Source: Amycolatopsis balhimycina FH 1894 (GTDB lineage Bacteria; Actinomycetota; Actinomycetes; Mycobacteriales; Pseudonocardiaceae). From it: a stretch of DNA of 64,000 nucleotides. Within the stretch, counting starts at the first letter, position 1. The number at the start of each line of letters is the position of its first letter. Where the stretch lies: NCBI RefSeq assembly GCF_000384295.1, contig NZ_KB913037.1, forward strand, positions 4,164,868 to 4,228,867, given 5' to 3'. Under the pieces are notes generated by a model. It saw only the letters and a list, made by a program, of their open reading frames with translations. It made no database searches and was not told the DNA's origin. Position numbers and translations under genes: made by a program. This document shows positions 1 through 11,993 of this stretch, piece by piece.

Positions 1-1367
1 CGGCGCAGGCCAGCCTGGAGTGGTTCGAGAACATCGCGCAGTACGCCCACCAGGAGCCGCCGCAGTTCGCGTTCAACCTCCTCACGCGCAGCCGCCGCGT
101 CACCTACGACAATCTTCGCCTGCGCGACCCGGAGTTCGCGGCCGAGCTCGACCACTGGTTCGCCCGCTCGCTCGGGACGACGTCGCGGCCGCCGATGTTC
201 CAGCCGTTCTCTTTGGGTGGGCTGGAGCTGCCGAACCGGATCATCGTGTCCCCGATGGACATGTACTCCGCGGTGGACGGCGTGCCGGGCGACTTCCACC
301 TGGTGCACCTGGGCAGCAAGGCACTCGGCGGGGCCGGGCTGGTGATGACCGAGATGGTCTGCGTCTCCCCCGAAGGCCGGATCACACCGGGCTGCGGCGG
401 GTTGTACACGCCGGAGCAGGAAGCGGCGTGGAAGCGGATCGTCGACTTCGTACACGCGCAGACGCCCGCACGGATTGGTGTCCAGTTAGGACACTCCGGC
501 CGCAAAGGTTCGACGAAGCTCATGTGGGACGGTATCGACGAACCGCTCCCCTCGGGCAACTGGGAGGTCTGCGCTCCTTCGGCGCTGCCGTACTCCGAGC
601 GGAACCAAGTCCCCCGCGAACTATCCACAACGGACCTTTCGGAGATCCGCGACCAGTTCGTCGCGTGTGCTCAAGCCGCCGCGCGCGCCGGGTTCGACGT
701 CCTCGAGCTGCACTGCGCCCACGGCTACCTGCTGTCGTCGTTCCTCTCGCCGCTGACCAACCAGCGGACCGACTCCTATGGTGGATCACTCGAAAACCGG
801 CTGCGCTTCCCCTTGGCAGTCTTCGACGCGGTCCGCGCCGCGTGGCCCGCTTCCCGCCCGATGACGGTCCGGATCTCCGCGACCGACTGGTGCGAAGGCG
901 GGATCGACGCCGACGACGCCGTCGAGATCGCGCGGGCGTTCGCCGCTCACGGCGCCGCGGGCATCGACGTCTCGACCGGCCAGGTCGTCAGCGAGGAACG
1001 CCCGCAGTACGGCCGCAGTTACCAGACACCGTACGCCGACCGGATCCGCAACGAAATCGGCGAGGAGTACGGGATCGCGGTGATCGCGGTCGGCGCGATT
1101 TCCTCCTACGACGACGTCAACTCGCTGATCCTGGCCGGCCGCGCCGACCTCTGCGCGCTGGGCCGCACGCACCTGTACGATCCACAGTGGACGTTGCATG
1201 CGGCGGCCGAGCAGGGCTACCCGGTGGCGTGGCCGAAGCCGTTCGCCGCGGGCAACCGCAAGCCGCAGACGGGCCGCTCCGACGGGCCGGAGCCACGTCT
1301 CGACCTCGTCCGGTCCGGTCCGGCGGGGACCGCCCATGCTCGCTGGCGACCGGGAGCTTCGTCATGA
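1..1367 (+). CDS. Aryl-CoA monooxygenase/reductase, C-terminal part (salicylyl-CoA 5-hydroxylase / 2-aminobenzoyl-CoA monooxygenase type), 5' end outside window
   Basis: The open frame enters from the left edge (first full codon at base 3) and stops with TGA at 1365-1367. The first ~60 residues (motif FAFNLLTRSRRVTYDNLR) look like the end of a flavoprotein aryl-CoA hydroxylase. From about base 195 an Old-Yellow-Enzyme-like TIM barrel follows, with GHSGRKGS, HCAHGYLLSSFLSP and NRTDSYGGS-like segments typical of the FMN/NADH:flavin oxidoreductase domain. This two-domain layout is known for bifunctional salicylyl-CoA 5-hydroxylases and for 2-aminobenzoyl-CoA monooxygenase/reductase, which hydroxylate an aromatic CoA thioester and reduce the ring. 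The stop overlaps the ATG of the next gene (ATGA), so the two are probably co-transcribed. The missing N-terminus prevents a substrate call. Confidence 0.8.
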   Translation, partial: AQASLEWFENIAQYAHQEPPQFAFNLLTRSRRVTYDNLRLRDPEFAAELDHWFARSLGTTSRPPMFQPFSLGGLELPNRIIVSPMDMYSAVDGVPGDFHLVHLGSKALGGAGLVMTEMVCVSPEGRITPGCGGLYTPEQEAAWKRIVDFVHAQTPARIGVQLGHSGRKGSTKLMWDGIDEPLPSGNWEVCAPSALPYSERNQVPRELSTTDLSEIRDQFVACAQAAARAGFDVLELHCAHGYLLSSFLSPLTNQRTDSYGGSLENRLRFPLAVFDAVRAAWPASRPMTVRISATDWCEGGIDADDAVEIARAFAAHGAAGIDVSTGQVVSEERPQYGRSYQTPYADRIRNEIGEEYGIAVIAVGAISSYDDVNSLILAGRADLCALGRTHLYDPQWTLHAAAEQGYPVAWPKPFAAGNRKPQTGRSDGPEPRLDLVRSGPAGTAHARWRPGASS

Positions 1368-2527
1368 CTTTCGCTCTGGATTCCGCTCAGCAGGCGTTCG
1401 CCGCCGAGGTACGGCGGCAGGCCGAAGAACAGCTGCTCCCGCTCGCCGAGTCCGGTGTGGAGGGTGCGGTGAACCGCCCGCTGCTCAAGGCGATGGGCGC
1501 GCTCGGCTTGCTCGCTAGGCTCTTCCCCGGCGTCGCTTCCGGGACGCCATCGAGGCAGGCGGCGGCGACGGACCTGTGCATCCTGCGCGAGAACCTCGCC
1601 ACGGTGAGCACCGAAGCCGAGACGGCGTTGGCGTTGCAGGGCCTGGGAAGCTACCCGATCCTCCAGTCCGGGCAGGACGAACAGGTGGCACGGTGGCTGC
1701 CCGCGGTGGCGGCCGGCGACGCGGTGGCGGCGTTCGCGCTGACCGAGCCGGACGCGGGTTCCGACGCGGCCGCGCTGTCACTGGCGGCGGAGCCCGACGG
1801 CGACGGCTGGCGCCTGACGGGGACGAAGATGTGGATCTCGAACGCGCCCGAGGCCGACTTCTACACGGTGTTCGCCCGCACGACACCGGACGCGGGTTCC
1901 CGCGGGGTCAGCGCGTTCGTGGTCCCGGCCGATCGCCCCGGCCTCGGCGGCGAGCACCTGGACCTGGTGAGCCCGCACCCGATCGGCACGGTCACCTTCG
2001 ACGGCGTCGAGGTCCGGCGCGGGGAACTGCTCGGCGAGGAGAACCGCGGTTTCGCCGTGGCGATGCGGACCCTGGACCTGTTTCGTCCGAGCGTAGGCGC
2101 GTTCGCGGTCGGCATGGCCCAGGCGGCGTTGGACGCGACGGTGTCCCACACCGGCTCGCGAGAAGCCTTCGGCGGCCCGTTGATCAAGCAGCAGGCAGTG
2201 GCGCACACGCTGGCCGAAATGGCCACGCGCACGGAAGCGGCGAGGCTCCTGGTCTACGCGGCGGCGGGCGCGTACGACGCGGGAGAGCCGAACCTCGGCG
2301 GCCGGGCGGCGATGGCAAAGCTGTTCGCAACGGAATCGGCGCAGTTCGTCGTCGACTCGGCGGTCCAGCTTCACGGTGCCCGCGCCCTGCGTCGCGGGCA
2401 CCTGCTGGAGCACCTGTACCGCGAGGTCCGGGCACCGCGGATCTACGAAGGCGCGTCGGAGATCCAACGGACGATCATCGCGCGATGGCTGGCTTCTTCG
2501 GCTTCCGGTCGAGCCACCACTGGCTGA
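1364..2527 (+). CDS. Acyl-CoA dehydrogenase
   Basis: A 387-residue acyl-CoA dehydrogenase, a normal length for the family. The middle has the FAD/substrate signature FALTEPDAGSDAAAL and TKMWISNAPEADF. The C-terminus has the conserved IYEGASEIQRTIIA, where the Glu of YEG is at the catalytic-base position of short/medium-chain enzymes. The start ATG at 1364 overlaps the upstream TGA; an open frame extends further upstream but lies inside the previous gene in another frame. Linkage to an aryl-CoA monooxygenase suggests a role in beta-oxidation-like breakdown of an aromatic acid. The last 53 bp overlap the 3' end of the convergent DUF2306 gene. Confidence 0.88.
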   Translation: MTFALDSAQQAFAAEVRRQAEEQLLPLAESGVEGAVNRPLLKAMGALGLLARLFPGVASGTPSRQAAATDLCILRENLATVSTEAETALALQGLGSYPILQSGQDEQVARWLPAVAAGDAVAAFALTEPDAGSDAAALSLAAEPDGDGWRLTGTKMWISNAPEADFYTVFARTTPDAGSRGVSAFVVPADRPGLGGEHLDLVSPHPIGTVTFDGVEVRRGELLGEENRGFAVAMRTLDLFRPSVGAFAVGMAQAALDATVSHTGSREAFGGPLIKQQAVAHTLAEMATRTEAARLLVYAAAGAYDAGEPNLGGRAAMAKLFATESAQFVVDSAVQLHGARALRRGHLLEHLYREVRAPRIYEGASEIQRTIIARWLASSASGRATTG

Positions 2528-3167
2528 GCAGCAGCAAGGTGAGCATGCTCATCGTGCCCGCCAGCGTCGACGCGGCCGGGATGAGCTCGCCCAGCTTCGG
2601 GTACGACGGGCCGAGGCCCAGGAACGCGAGCGGGGCATAAACGCGGCTCAGCAGCGTGTTCATGGCCATCGCGAAGCTGCGGACCATCCACTTCCGGTGG
2701 TCGGCGTACCGCCGCTGCCGGATGGCCCGCCAGCCGGCGATCGTGGAGCCGAGCCACAACAGCGCGGCGACCACGTTCAGCCCGGCGGCGGCCGGGCCGA
2801 ACGAGCTGAACGGGGCGATGACCAAGGCCATCAGTGCAGACGGGATCGCGCCGGCGAAGACGTAGACGCGCCCGACCCGCCGGTGCACGACCGGGTGCGT
2901 CCGCCGCAGCCACGGCCAGATCTGCAGGATGACCCCGACGATCGCGATCGTGCCGAAGAGGATGTGCGCGACGAGGAACCCGTAGTGCGCGGCGAACCCC
3001 GGCGGCGCGGGCACCCGCGACAGCGCGGGATCGAAGGTGAGGTAAGGCGGCACCGAGTACGCGAGGAACGCGGCGACGAGCAGCGCGAGCGGCGCCACCC
3101 ACGGCCGCCGCCACCACTTCGGCCTTGCCTGCGCAGGCGTGGGTCTGATCTCCGTCCGGACAGTCAT
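2475..3167 (-). CDS. DUF2306-type integral membrane protein
   Basis: A 230-residue membrane protein with several hydrophobic helices: residues ~25-43 (WVAPLALLVAAFLAYSVPPY), ~63-85, ~103-120, ~130-147 and two near the C-terminus. The pattern HYGFLVAHILFGTIAI, then RRTHPVVHRRVGRVYVFAG and YADHRKWMVRS, matches the DUF2306 family, whose function is not established. The start at 3167 is followed by a short basic N-terminus. It is convergent with the acyl-CoA dehydrogenase and its 3' end overlaps that gene by 53 bp, so their transcripts would collide. No operon partner is seen. Confidence 0.75.
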   Translation of the reverse strand: MTVRTEIRPTPAQARPKWWRRPWVAPLALLVAAFLAYSVPPYLTFDPALSRVPAPPGFAAHYGFLVAHILFGTIAIVGVILQIWPWLRRTHPVVHRRVGRVYVFAGAIPSALMALVIAPFSSFGPAAAGLNVVAALLWLGSTIAGWRAIRQRRYADHRKWMVRSFAMAMNTLLSRVYAPLAFLGLGPSYPKLGELIPAASTLAGTMSMLTLLLLSQWWLDRKPKKPAIAR

Positions 3168-3273
3168 GGCTACCCCCAGGGTCGGCTGCCCGTCCGACGC
3201 TAGGGAAGCTCTTCGACAGCGACCATGGGGTAGGCTGCCGCCCCAGCGGTGGGGTGCTCCCTACCGCTGAAAG

Positions 3274-3324
3274 CCGTGAATGGCACATTGAGGGACTTCA
3301 AGTCCCTCAATGTGCCATTCACGG
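3274..3324. repeat. 51-bp dispersed palindrome, copy 1 (likely terminator)
   Basis: Two 24-nt perfectly complementary arms (3274-3297 and 3301-3324) separated by TCA. The arms begin CCGTGAATGGCACATTGAGG. It starts 9 bp after the stop of the minus-strand beta-glucosidase gene, where it could end the ABC/GH1 operon transcript, and lies upstream of the DUF2306 gene. Three other copies are at 18723, 42345 and 49645. There is no U-tract, so its terminator role is inferred from position and stem length. Confidence 0.9.
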
Positions 3325-3333
3325 ACTTCGGGC

Positions 3334-4737
3334 TCAGCTGCCGCGGACCCGGCGGACCGTGTCGCGGTAGAAGTAGCCGCTCTGCTTGATCGTCCGCTGC
3401 TGCGTCTCGTAGTCCACCCGGATCAGCCCGAAGCGCTTCGCGTACCCGTAAGCCCACTCGAAGTTGTCCAAAAGGGACCAGGCGAAGTACCCGCGGACGT
3501 CCGCCCCGGCCTGACGTGCCGCCGCGACGGCCGCGATGTGCGATGCCAGGTATGCCGTTCGCCTGTCGTCGCGGACGAAACCCGATGAGTCCGGGTCGTC
3601 GTCGAAGGCCGAGCCGTTCTCCGTGATGTACATCGGGAGAGCCGGGTAGTCGCGGCCCAGCCGCGTCAGCAGCTCCGTGAACTTGCCCGGGAGGATCTCC
3701 CAGCCCATCGCCGTCGTCGGTTCGCCGAACGGGACCGCCCTCGACGCCGGGACGCCGTCCGCGTCCACCGACAGGCCTTGCTCGTCCACGCCCGAGAACT
3801 GCTGGCCGAAGTAGTAGTTGACGCCGAGGAAGTCCAGCGGGGACGCAATGGCCGCCAGATCGCCGTCCTGGACCGGGAGGCGCACTCCGCGCGAAGCCAG
3901 GTCGTCCACCACGTCCACCGGGTAGCGGCCGTGGACCAGCGGGTCCAGGTAGATGCGGACGCCGAGGCCGTCCGCCTGACGCGCCGCGCGGACGTCCTCG
4001 GGGGAATCCGTCGCCGGGTCGGCCGTGCTCATGTTGAGCGTGATGCCGAACTGCGTGGGACGCTGTGCCGATTCCCGCATCCGCTGCACCGCGAGCCCGT
4101 GCCCGAGCAGCAGGTGGTGCACCGCGTGCAGCCCCGCCGTGAAGTCACGCCGCCCCGGCGCCATCACGCCGTGGACGTACCCGTGCATCGCCGAGCACCA
4201 CGGCTCGTTCAGCGTCGTCCAGTGCCGGACCCGGTCTTTCAACCGGTCGAACACCAGCATCGCGTAGTCCGCGAACCGGTACGCCGTGTCGCGAGCCGGC
4301 CAGCCGCCCGCGTCCTCCAGCTCCTGCGGGAGGTCCCAGTGGTACAGCGTCGGCCACGGCGTGATCCCGCGGCTCAGCGTCTCGTCGACGAGCCGGTCGT
4401 AGAACCCGATTCCCGCTTCGTTGACGCCGCCGCGGCCGCGCGGCTGGACCCGGGGCCACGCCACGGAAAACCGGTAGGTGTCCGCGCCCAGTTCGCTCAC
4501 CAAGGCGATGTCCGACGGCATCCGGTGGTAGTGGTCGCACGCCACGTCCCCGTTGTCGTTGTTGTCGATCGCCCACGGCTCCTGGCAGTAAGTGTCCCAA
4601 ATGGACGGTGTCCGGCCGTCTTCGGAGACCGCGCCTTCGATCTGGTACGCGGCGGTGGCCACGCCCCAGCGGAAGTCCGGCGGCAGGGTGTCGATCAGCG
4701 CCTGCTGCTCGGCGGTCACGGCTGTGGTCTCGGTCAA
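3334..4737 (-). CDS. GH1 family beta-glucosidase
   Basis: A 467-residue glycoside hydrolase family 1 enzyme, normal length and with no signal peptide, so cytoplasmic. Residues 20-35 (PPDFRWGVATAAYQIEG) are the GH1 N-terminal signature. TLNEPW carries the acid/base Glu178 and ITENGSAF the nucleophile Glu373. The family hydrolyses terminal beta-glucosides such as cellobiose, laminaribiose or gentiobiose. It is the last gene of a minus-strand cluster with a complete Opp-type ABC importer, 34 bp after the ATPase gene, so it probably cleaves the imported oligosaccharide. A 51-bp palindrome just downstream may terminate the operon. Linkage specificity cannot be read from sequence; nearby GH16 and GH30 genes make beta-1,3- or beta-1,6-glucan fragments attractive candidates. 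Confidence 0.92.
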   Translation of the reverse strand: MTETTAVTAEQQALIDTLPPDFRWGVATAAYQIEGAVSEDGRTPSIWDTYCQEPWAIDNNDNGDVACDHYHRMPSDIALVSELGADTYRFSVAWPRVQPRGRGGVNEAGIGFYDRLVDETLSRGITPWPTLYHWDLPQELEDAGGWPARDTAYRFADYAMLVFDRLKDRVRHWTTLNEPWCSAMHGYVHGVMAPGRRDFTAGLHAVHHLLLGHGLAVQRMRESAQRPTQFGITLNMSTADPATDSPEDVRAARQADGLGVRIYLDPLVHGRYPVDVVDDLASRGVRLPVQDGDLAAIASPLDFLGVNYYFGQQFSGVDEQGLSVDADGVPASRAVPFGEPTTAMGWEILPGKFTELLTRLGRDYPALPMYITENGSAFDDDPDSSGFVRDDRRTAYLASHIAAVAAARQAGADVRGYFAWSLLDNFEWAYGYAKRFGLIRVDYETQQRTIKQSGYFYRDTVRRVRGS

Positions 4738-4771
4738 GGCGGCTCTCCTCCAGTGGTGCCGGACAGGACGG

Positions 4772-6741
<1,970 letters not shown>

Positions 6742-6742
6742 G

Positions 6743-7719
<977 letters not shown>

Positions 7720-7723
<4 letters not shown>

Positions 7724-8802
7724 CGGGCGGCTCCATCGTAGAGCCAGCACGCGGCCCAATGACCGGGTGCGTCGCCGACGTCGAACCGCGGCGGCAGGTC
7801 GGTCTTGCACCGCTCCATCGCGACCGGGCAGCGCGGGTGGAACCGGCAGCCCGGCGGCGGGTCGATCAGGCTCGGCGGTTCGCCGGACCCGCGTTCGGCC
7901 GGCGTCTCCCCGGGAGCGCCCCCGCCCGCGATCCGGTCCGGGTCGGGGGCGGATTCGATGAGCAGCCGGGTGTACGGGTGCGCCGGCCGTTGGGTGATGG
8001 TCTCGCTGTCGCCGCCTTCGACCATCCGGCCCGCGTACATCACCATCGTCTCGTCGGCGAAGTAACGCGCTGACGCGATGTCGTGCGTGATGTACAGGAT
8101 CGCCAGGTGCAGGCGTTCCTTCAGATCCCGCAACAGGTTCAGCACGCCGAGCCGGATGGAGACGTCCAACATGGACACCGGCTCGTCGGCCAGCAGCGCC
8201 TCCGGGTTCGCGCCGAGCGCCCGCGCGATCGCGACGCGCTGGCGCTGGCCGCCGGACAGCTCGTGCGGGAACTTGTCGATGTACCGCTCGGGCGGCGTCA
8301 TCTGGACGCGGGTGAGCAGCTCGTGCAGCGACTTCTCGAGGTCGTCTCCCACCCGGCCGTGGATCTTCAGCGCCCGCGTCAGGTGGTAGCGCACGGTGTG
8401 CACCGGATTCAGCGACGCGAACGGGTCCTGGAAGATCATCTGCACCCGGCGGGCGTAAGCGCGGAACACCTTGCCGCGCTTGATGTTCACCGTCTCGCCG
8501 TGCAGCCGGATGTCGCCGCCGGTGCGCGGGTAGAGGCCCGCGAGCAGCCTCGCGACCGTCGACTTGCCCGAGCCGGACTCGCCGACCAGCGCGGTGACGT
8601 GGCCGCGCCGGAGCGTCAGGCTCACGTCGTCGACGGCCTGGACAGCGCGGCGCGGGCCGGTCAGCGCGGCCCGGCCCTTGCGGCGGACCGGGAAGTGTTT
8701 CGCGAGTCCCGCGGCTTCGAGGACCACGGGGAGGTCCCCCTCCGGCCCGGCAGCGGTGGGGCCGGAGGGGGACTGCTCGGTCGTCACGACTGACTCCGCC
8801 AT
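7720..8802 (-). CDS. Opp/Dpp-type ABC importer ATPase (DppF/OppF-like)
   Basis: A 360-residue ATPase: Walker [10 protein letters not shown], signature [15 protein letters not shown], Walker [12 protein letters not shown], and a C-terminal [15 protein letters not shown] segment with cysteines as in the OppD/F family. Residues ~38-60 are a longer linker before the nucleotide-binding core. It lies 3 bp after the solute-binding lipoprotein gene and overlaps the permease gene. It is the second motor subunit of the importer. Confidence 0.88.
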
Positions 8803-8805
8803 GAG

Positions 8806-10476
8806 TCAGGCCGCGGGCTTGAGGTGCAGGACGATGTCGAGCGCGTTGCGCAGCGTCGGCTGGGCCGGCGCGTACGGGTTGGCTTCGTCCGGCCAGCCGA
8901 CCCAGTTCTTCGTGCTGTACTCGCCGCCGGAGTTGGCCGCCGACGTGGGGATCATCGGCTGCTGCTCGATCATGATCTTCTGCAGCGTCGCCATGGCGGC
9001 GGTGCGGGCGGCGTCGTCCTCGGCGTTGGCGTAGGTCTCGAGCGCCTTGGTCGCCTCGTCGTTCTTGTAGCGGCCGTAGTTGCCGTTGATGCCGCCCTGG
9101 CCGGTCGGCTTGTAGCGGTTGCCGTCCATGACGTCGCGGTACATGTCGTACGGCGTCTGCCCGTCGTTGGTCCAGTGCATCAGGCCCTCGAAGTCACCGG
9201 TGTCGACCGACTTCATCCACGCGTCCTGGTTCATCTTGTCGACCGTGGCGGTGATGCCGATCTGCGCCAGGTTGTCCTTGATGATCTCCAGGTCGGTGAT
9301 GTAGTCCGACCAGCCCGACGGGACGGTGAGCTTGAGGGTGACCGGCTTGCCGCTCGGGTCGGCCAGCTTGTCACCGGTGAATTTGTAGCCCGCGCCGGTC
9401 AGCAGCGACTTCGCGCCCGGAACGTCGACCTGGACGCTCTGCCCCTTGTACTGCGGCGCGATGAACGGGTCGCCCGCCGGCGTCGGGATGCCGGTGACCT
9501 GGTCGTTCTTCGGGTAGAAGTAGCCGGCCTCGCCCTGGTTGAAGATGTCGTCGCGGTTGATCGCCTTGTTGATGGCCTGACGCAGTTTCGCGTCGTTCCA
9601 CGGTGCCTTCTCGGTGTTGAACCACAGTCCGTGGACGGCCAGCTGCGCGGGGAACCACAGTTTGTAGTGCTGGGGGTCTTTGGTGGTGTAGACGGCCTTG
9701 TAGTTCGGGATGAACACGAAGCTCCACTCGGAAGCCCCGTTGACCAGTGCATTGACCTGCGCGTTGTTGTCGGTGAAGGAGGTATAGCGGATCTCCTTGA
9801 CCTTCGGCGCTTCCTGCCAGTAGCCGCTGTCGCGCCGCGTGACGATCATCGTCTGCGGCGTGGCCGACTTGAGCGTGTACGGCCCGGTGCCGATCGGGTT
9901 CTTCACGAGGTCGAGCGCCGGGTCCTTGATGCCCTGCCAGACGTGCTTCGGCACGACGAGGGTCTGCAGGATCTTCACCTGGTTGACGAACTGCGAGTTG
10001 TCGAAGGCGAGGGTCACCTGGTTGCCGGCCGCGGTGATGTCCTTGTACGGCACGGCGTCGACGTTCAGCGCCTTGTTGTCGCGCAGCAACTGGAAGGTGT
10101 AGGCGACGTCTTCACCGGTCATCGGCTGGCCGTCGGAGAACTTGACGCCGTCACGGACGGTCAGAACCAGCTTCTTGTAGTTGTCCGACCAGTCCCACTT
10201 GGTGGCCAGCCACGGCTTGCCCGGCTCCTGCGGCTTGACGCGGTTGAGCATGACGAGGGGCTCGTAGATCATCCACCGGTAGCCCATGTTCGACAGGGCG
10301 GACGTCTCCAGGAACGGGTTGTTGTTCTCCGCCTGCGGGCCGTCCGGCTTGCCGACGCTGAGCACGGCGTCCGGGTTGCTCTGGGCGGCACTGGAACTCC
10401 CGCCCGAGCACGCGGTGAGCCCGCTCAAGGCCGTCATGGCTACTAGCGCTGCGACTGCTGCGCGCTTGGCTCGCAT
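8806..10476 (-). CDS. Opp/Dpp-type solute-binding lipoprotein
   Basis: A 556-residue family-5 solute-binding protein. The N-terminus ([19 protein letters not shown]) is a lipoprotein signal ending in the lipobox LTAC, with Cys23 as the lipidation site, so the protein should be tethered outside the membrane. The body shows the family pattern [27 protein letters not shown]. It is the first gene of the operon SBP-ATPase-permease-permease-ATPase-GH1. Annotation pipelines call such proteins peptide-binding, but several related ones are known to bind beta-glucan or other oligosaccharides. The flanking ROK regulators and beta-glucosidase favour an oligosaccharide here (inference). Confidence 0.88.
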   Translation of the reverse strand: MRAKRAAVAALVAMTALSGLTACSGGSSSAAQSNPDAVLSVGKPDGPQAENNNPFLETSALSNMGYRWMIYEPLVMLNRVKPQEPGKPWLATKWDWSDNYKKLVLTVRDGVKFSDGQPMTGEDVAYTFQLLRDNKALNVDAVPYKDITAAGNQVTLAFDNSQFVNQVKILQTLVVPKHVWQGIKDPALDLVKNPIGTGPYTLKSATPQTMIVTRRDSGYWQEAPKVKEIRYTSFTDNNAQVNALVNGASEWSFVFIPNYKAVYTTKDPQHYKLWFPAQLAVHGLWFNTEKAPWNDAKLRQAINKAINRDDIFNQGEAGYFYPKNDQVTGIPTPAGDPFIAPQYKGQSVQVDVPGAKSLLTGAGYKFTGDKLADPSGKPVTLKLTVPSGWSDYITDLEIIKDNLAQIGITATVDKMNQDAWMKSVDTGDFEGLMHWTNDGQTPYDMYRDVMDGNRYKPTGQGGINGNYGRYKNDEATKALETYANAEDDAARTAAMATLQKIMIEQQPMIPTSAANSGGEYSTKNWVGWPDEANPYAPAQPTLRNALDIVLHLKPAA

Positions 10477-10612
10477 CGGCTCCTCCTGCTTTCATCGACG
10501 ACTTGCGTGCTGTCGACTGGTAGCGAGCCCCGACCGCCGGCGACCGAACGACGTCCCGAAGTCAACCCGGGTGACTCGGGTCACGTCAATAACATGGCGG
10601 TAACTTTTTCGG

Positions 10613-10661
10613 CCTAAGTTTAAGTTCTGAAAGAACAAGCGGTCTGGACCTCTTGTTCAAG
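10613..10661. promoter_or_regulatory. Candidate operator region of the ABC/GH1 operon
   Basis: The 208-bp gap between the binding-protein gene and the ROK gene holds an AT-rich island. In it are the palindromes GTTCT-GAA-AGAAC (10624-10636) and CTTGTTCAAG (10652-10661), plus a GAACTTA motif read on the minus strand. GTTC/GAAC dyads and GAACTTA recur between the two ROK genes. This is compatible with ROK repressor sites; it is pattern-based only. Confidence 0.4.
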
Positions 10662-10684
10662 ATAATCCTTGCACAGCAAGGGTT

Positions 10685-11872
10685 TCAGCCGATCCGGCCG
10701 CCGTTCGCGAGCAGCTGAGCGATGGGCAACGTCGCCGCGCCGAGCGCAACGGCTTCGGGCCCCAGCGTGCCGAGGACGACCTCGGTGCGCTCCGCCAGGT
10801 AGTCGAGCGCGTGCCGGTCGACGGCGTCGCGCACCGCGGGCAGGATCGCCGGTCCCATGATGGCTCCGGCCGAGCCGGAAAGCACCACCCGGTCGGGGGT
10901 GAGCAGGTTGATCAGGTTGGCGATGCCGATGCCGAGGTATTCGCCGGTCTCGGCGAGCACGTCGGCGGCCGGGCCGCCCTGCGCCGCTTCGGCCACGATC
11001 CGGGCCAGTTCGGCGTCACTTTCGTCCCCGATGACCGGTTCCTTGCCGACGCGGCCGGCGTAGTGGCGGACGACCGCCTCGGTGCCGACGTAGGCCTCCA
11101 GGCACCCGTGCGACCCACACCGGCACGCCGCTCCGGCCGCCTTGACGACGGTGTGGCCCCACTCGCTGGTCGTGATATCGGGGTGCGAACGGCCCGCCGT
11201 CGCGACGGCGGCCCCGACCCCGACGCCGAGCAGGGCGACGATGGCGCGCCCCGCACCCCGGCCGGCGCCACGCCACGACTCGGCCTGGCCCAGCGTGCGG
11301 GCGCGGTTGTCCAGGTGGAGGGGCGCTTGGATGTGCGGGTGGATGAGCTCGGCGAAGTTCACCCCGCGCCAGCCGAGGGTGGGCGCGTGCACGATCCCGC
11401 CGTCGCGGACCGCGCCGGGCACCCCGATGCCGACGCCGAACACCGCGTCCGGATCGCCGTCTTCGAGCACTTCGGCGATGCCGGTGCGCACCAGCCCGGC
11501 CACTTCGTCCGGGTCGAGCCGGGTGCCGACGAGCGGGTGGCGCACCGTCCCGAGCGTGCCGAGGGCGCAGTCGAACAGACCGACCTCGACGTGCGTTTCG
11601 CTGACGTCGACGCCGACGACGTGCCCGAAGCCGGGCCGCACCGCCAGCAGCGTCCGCGGCCGTCCGCCGTCCGATTCGACCGATCCGGCCTCGGCGACGA
11701 CGCCGTCGGCGATGAGCTCGGAGACGACGTTGGTAACGGTGGCGGCCGACAGTCCCGATTCAGCTACCAGTTCCAGTCTGCTGACCGGGCCGCGGAGGTA
11801 GAGGGAGGAGAGGAGCGCCGCGCGGTTGTGCCGCCGGAGGTCTCTGGTCGTCTGGCGCGCCGCCTGGGTCAC
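10685..11872 (-). CDS. ROK family transcriptional regulator
   Basis: A 395-residue ROK protein. The N-terminal winged helix-turn-helix (TTRDLRRHNRAALLSSLYLRGPVSRLELVAES then GLSAATVTNVVSELI) is followed by a sugar-kinase-like domain containing the zinc-binding CRCGSHGCLEAYVG segment. It resembles the divergently encoded ROK gene at 11994, so the pair probably arose by duplication. ROK proteins of this type are usually sugar-responsive repressors. It lies directly upstream of the ABC/GH1 operon on the same strand, making that operon its likely target. Confidence 0.88.
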   Translation of the reverse strand: MTQAARQTTRDLRRHNRAALLSSLYLRGPVSRLELVAESGLSAATVTNVVSELIADGVVAEAGSVESDGGRPRTLLAVRPGFGHVVGVDVSETHVEVGLFDCALGTLGTVRHPLVGTRLDPDEVAGLVRTGIAEVLEDGDPDAVFGVGIGVPGAVRDGGIVHAPTLGWRGVNFAELIHPHIQAPLHLDNRARTLGQAESWRGAGRGAGRAIVALLGVGVGAAVATAGRSHPDITTSEWGHTVVKAAGAACRCGSHGCLEAYVGTEAVVRHYAGRVGKEPVIGDESDAELARIVAEAAQGGPAADVLAETGEYLGIGIANLINLLTPDRVVLSGSAGAIMGPAILPAVRDAVDRHALDYLAERTEVVLGTLGPEAVALGAATLPIAQLLANGGRIG

Positions 11873-11899
11873 CGGGAGGATTGTGCCAGACGAGTGCTG

Positions 11900-11975
11900 G
11901 TTCGGAACTTAGTTCACCACTTAATACATAGCCACAACTTACGGTGATCAGGCATCCTGTCAGTGAGCCGGTAAG
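11900..11975. promoter_or_regulatory. Divergent promoter/operator region between the two ROK genes
   Basis: A 121-bp AT-enriched gap. It has GTTCGGAAC (11900-11908), a nearby GTTC half-site, and repeated ACTTA/TAAG motifs (GAACTTAG, CACTTAAT, CAACTTACGG, GTAAGAAGTTAG). The same GTTC/GAAC and GAACTTA elements occur upstream of the ABC operon. Shared auto- and cross-regulation by the two ROK proteins is plausible but inferred. Confidence 0.4.
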
Positions 11976-11993
11976 AAGTTAGATGGGTTGCCC

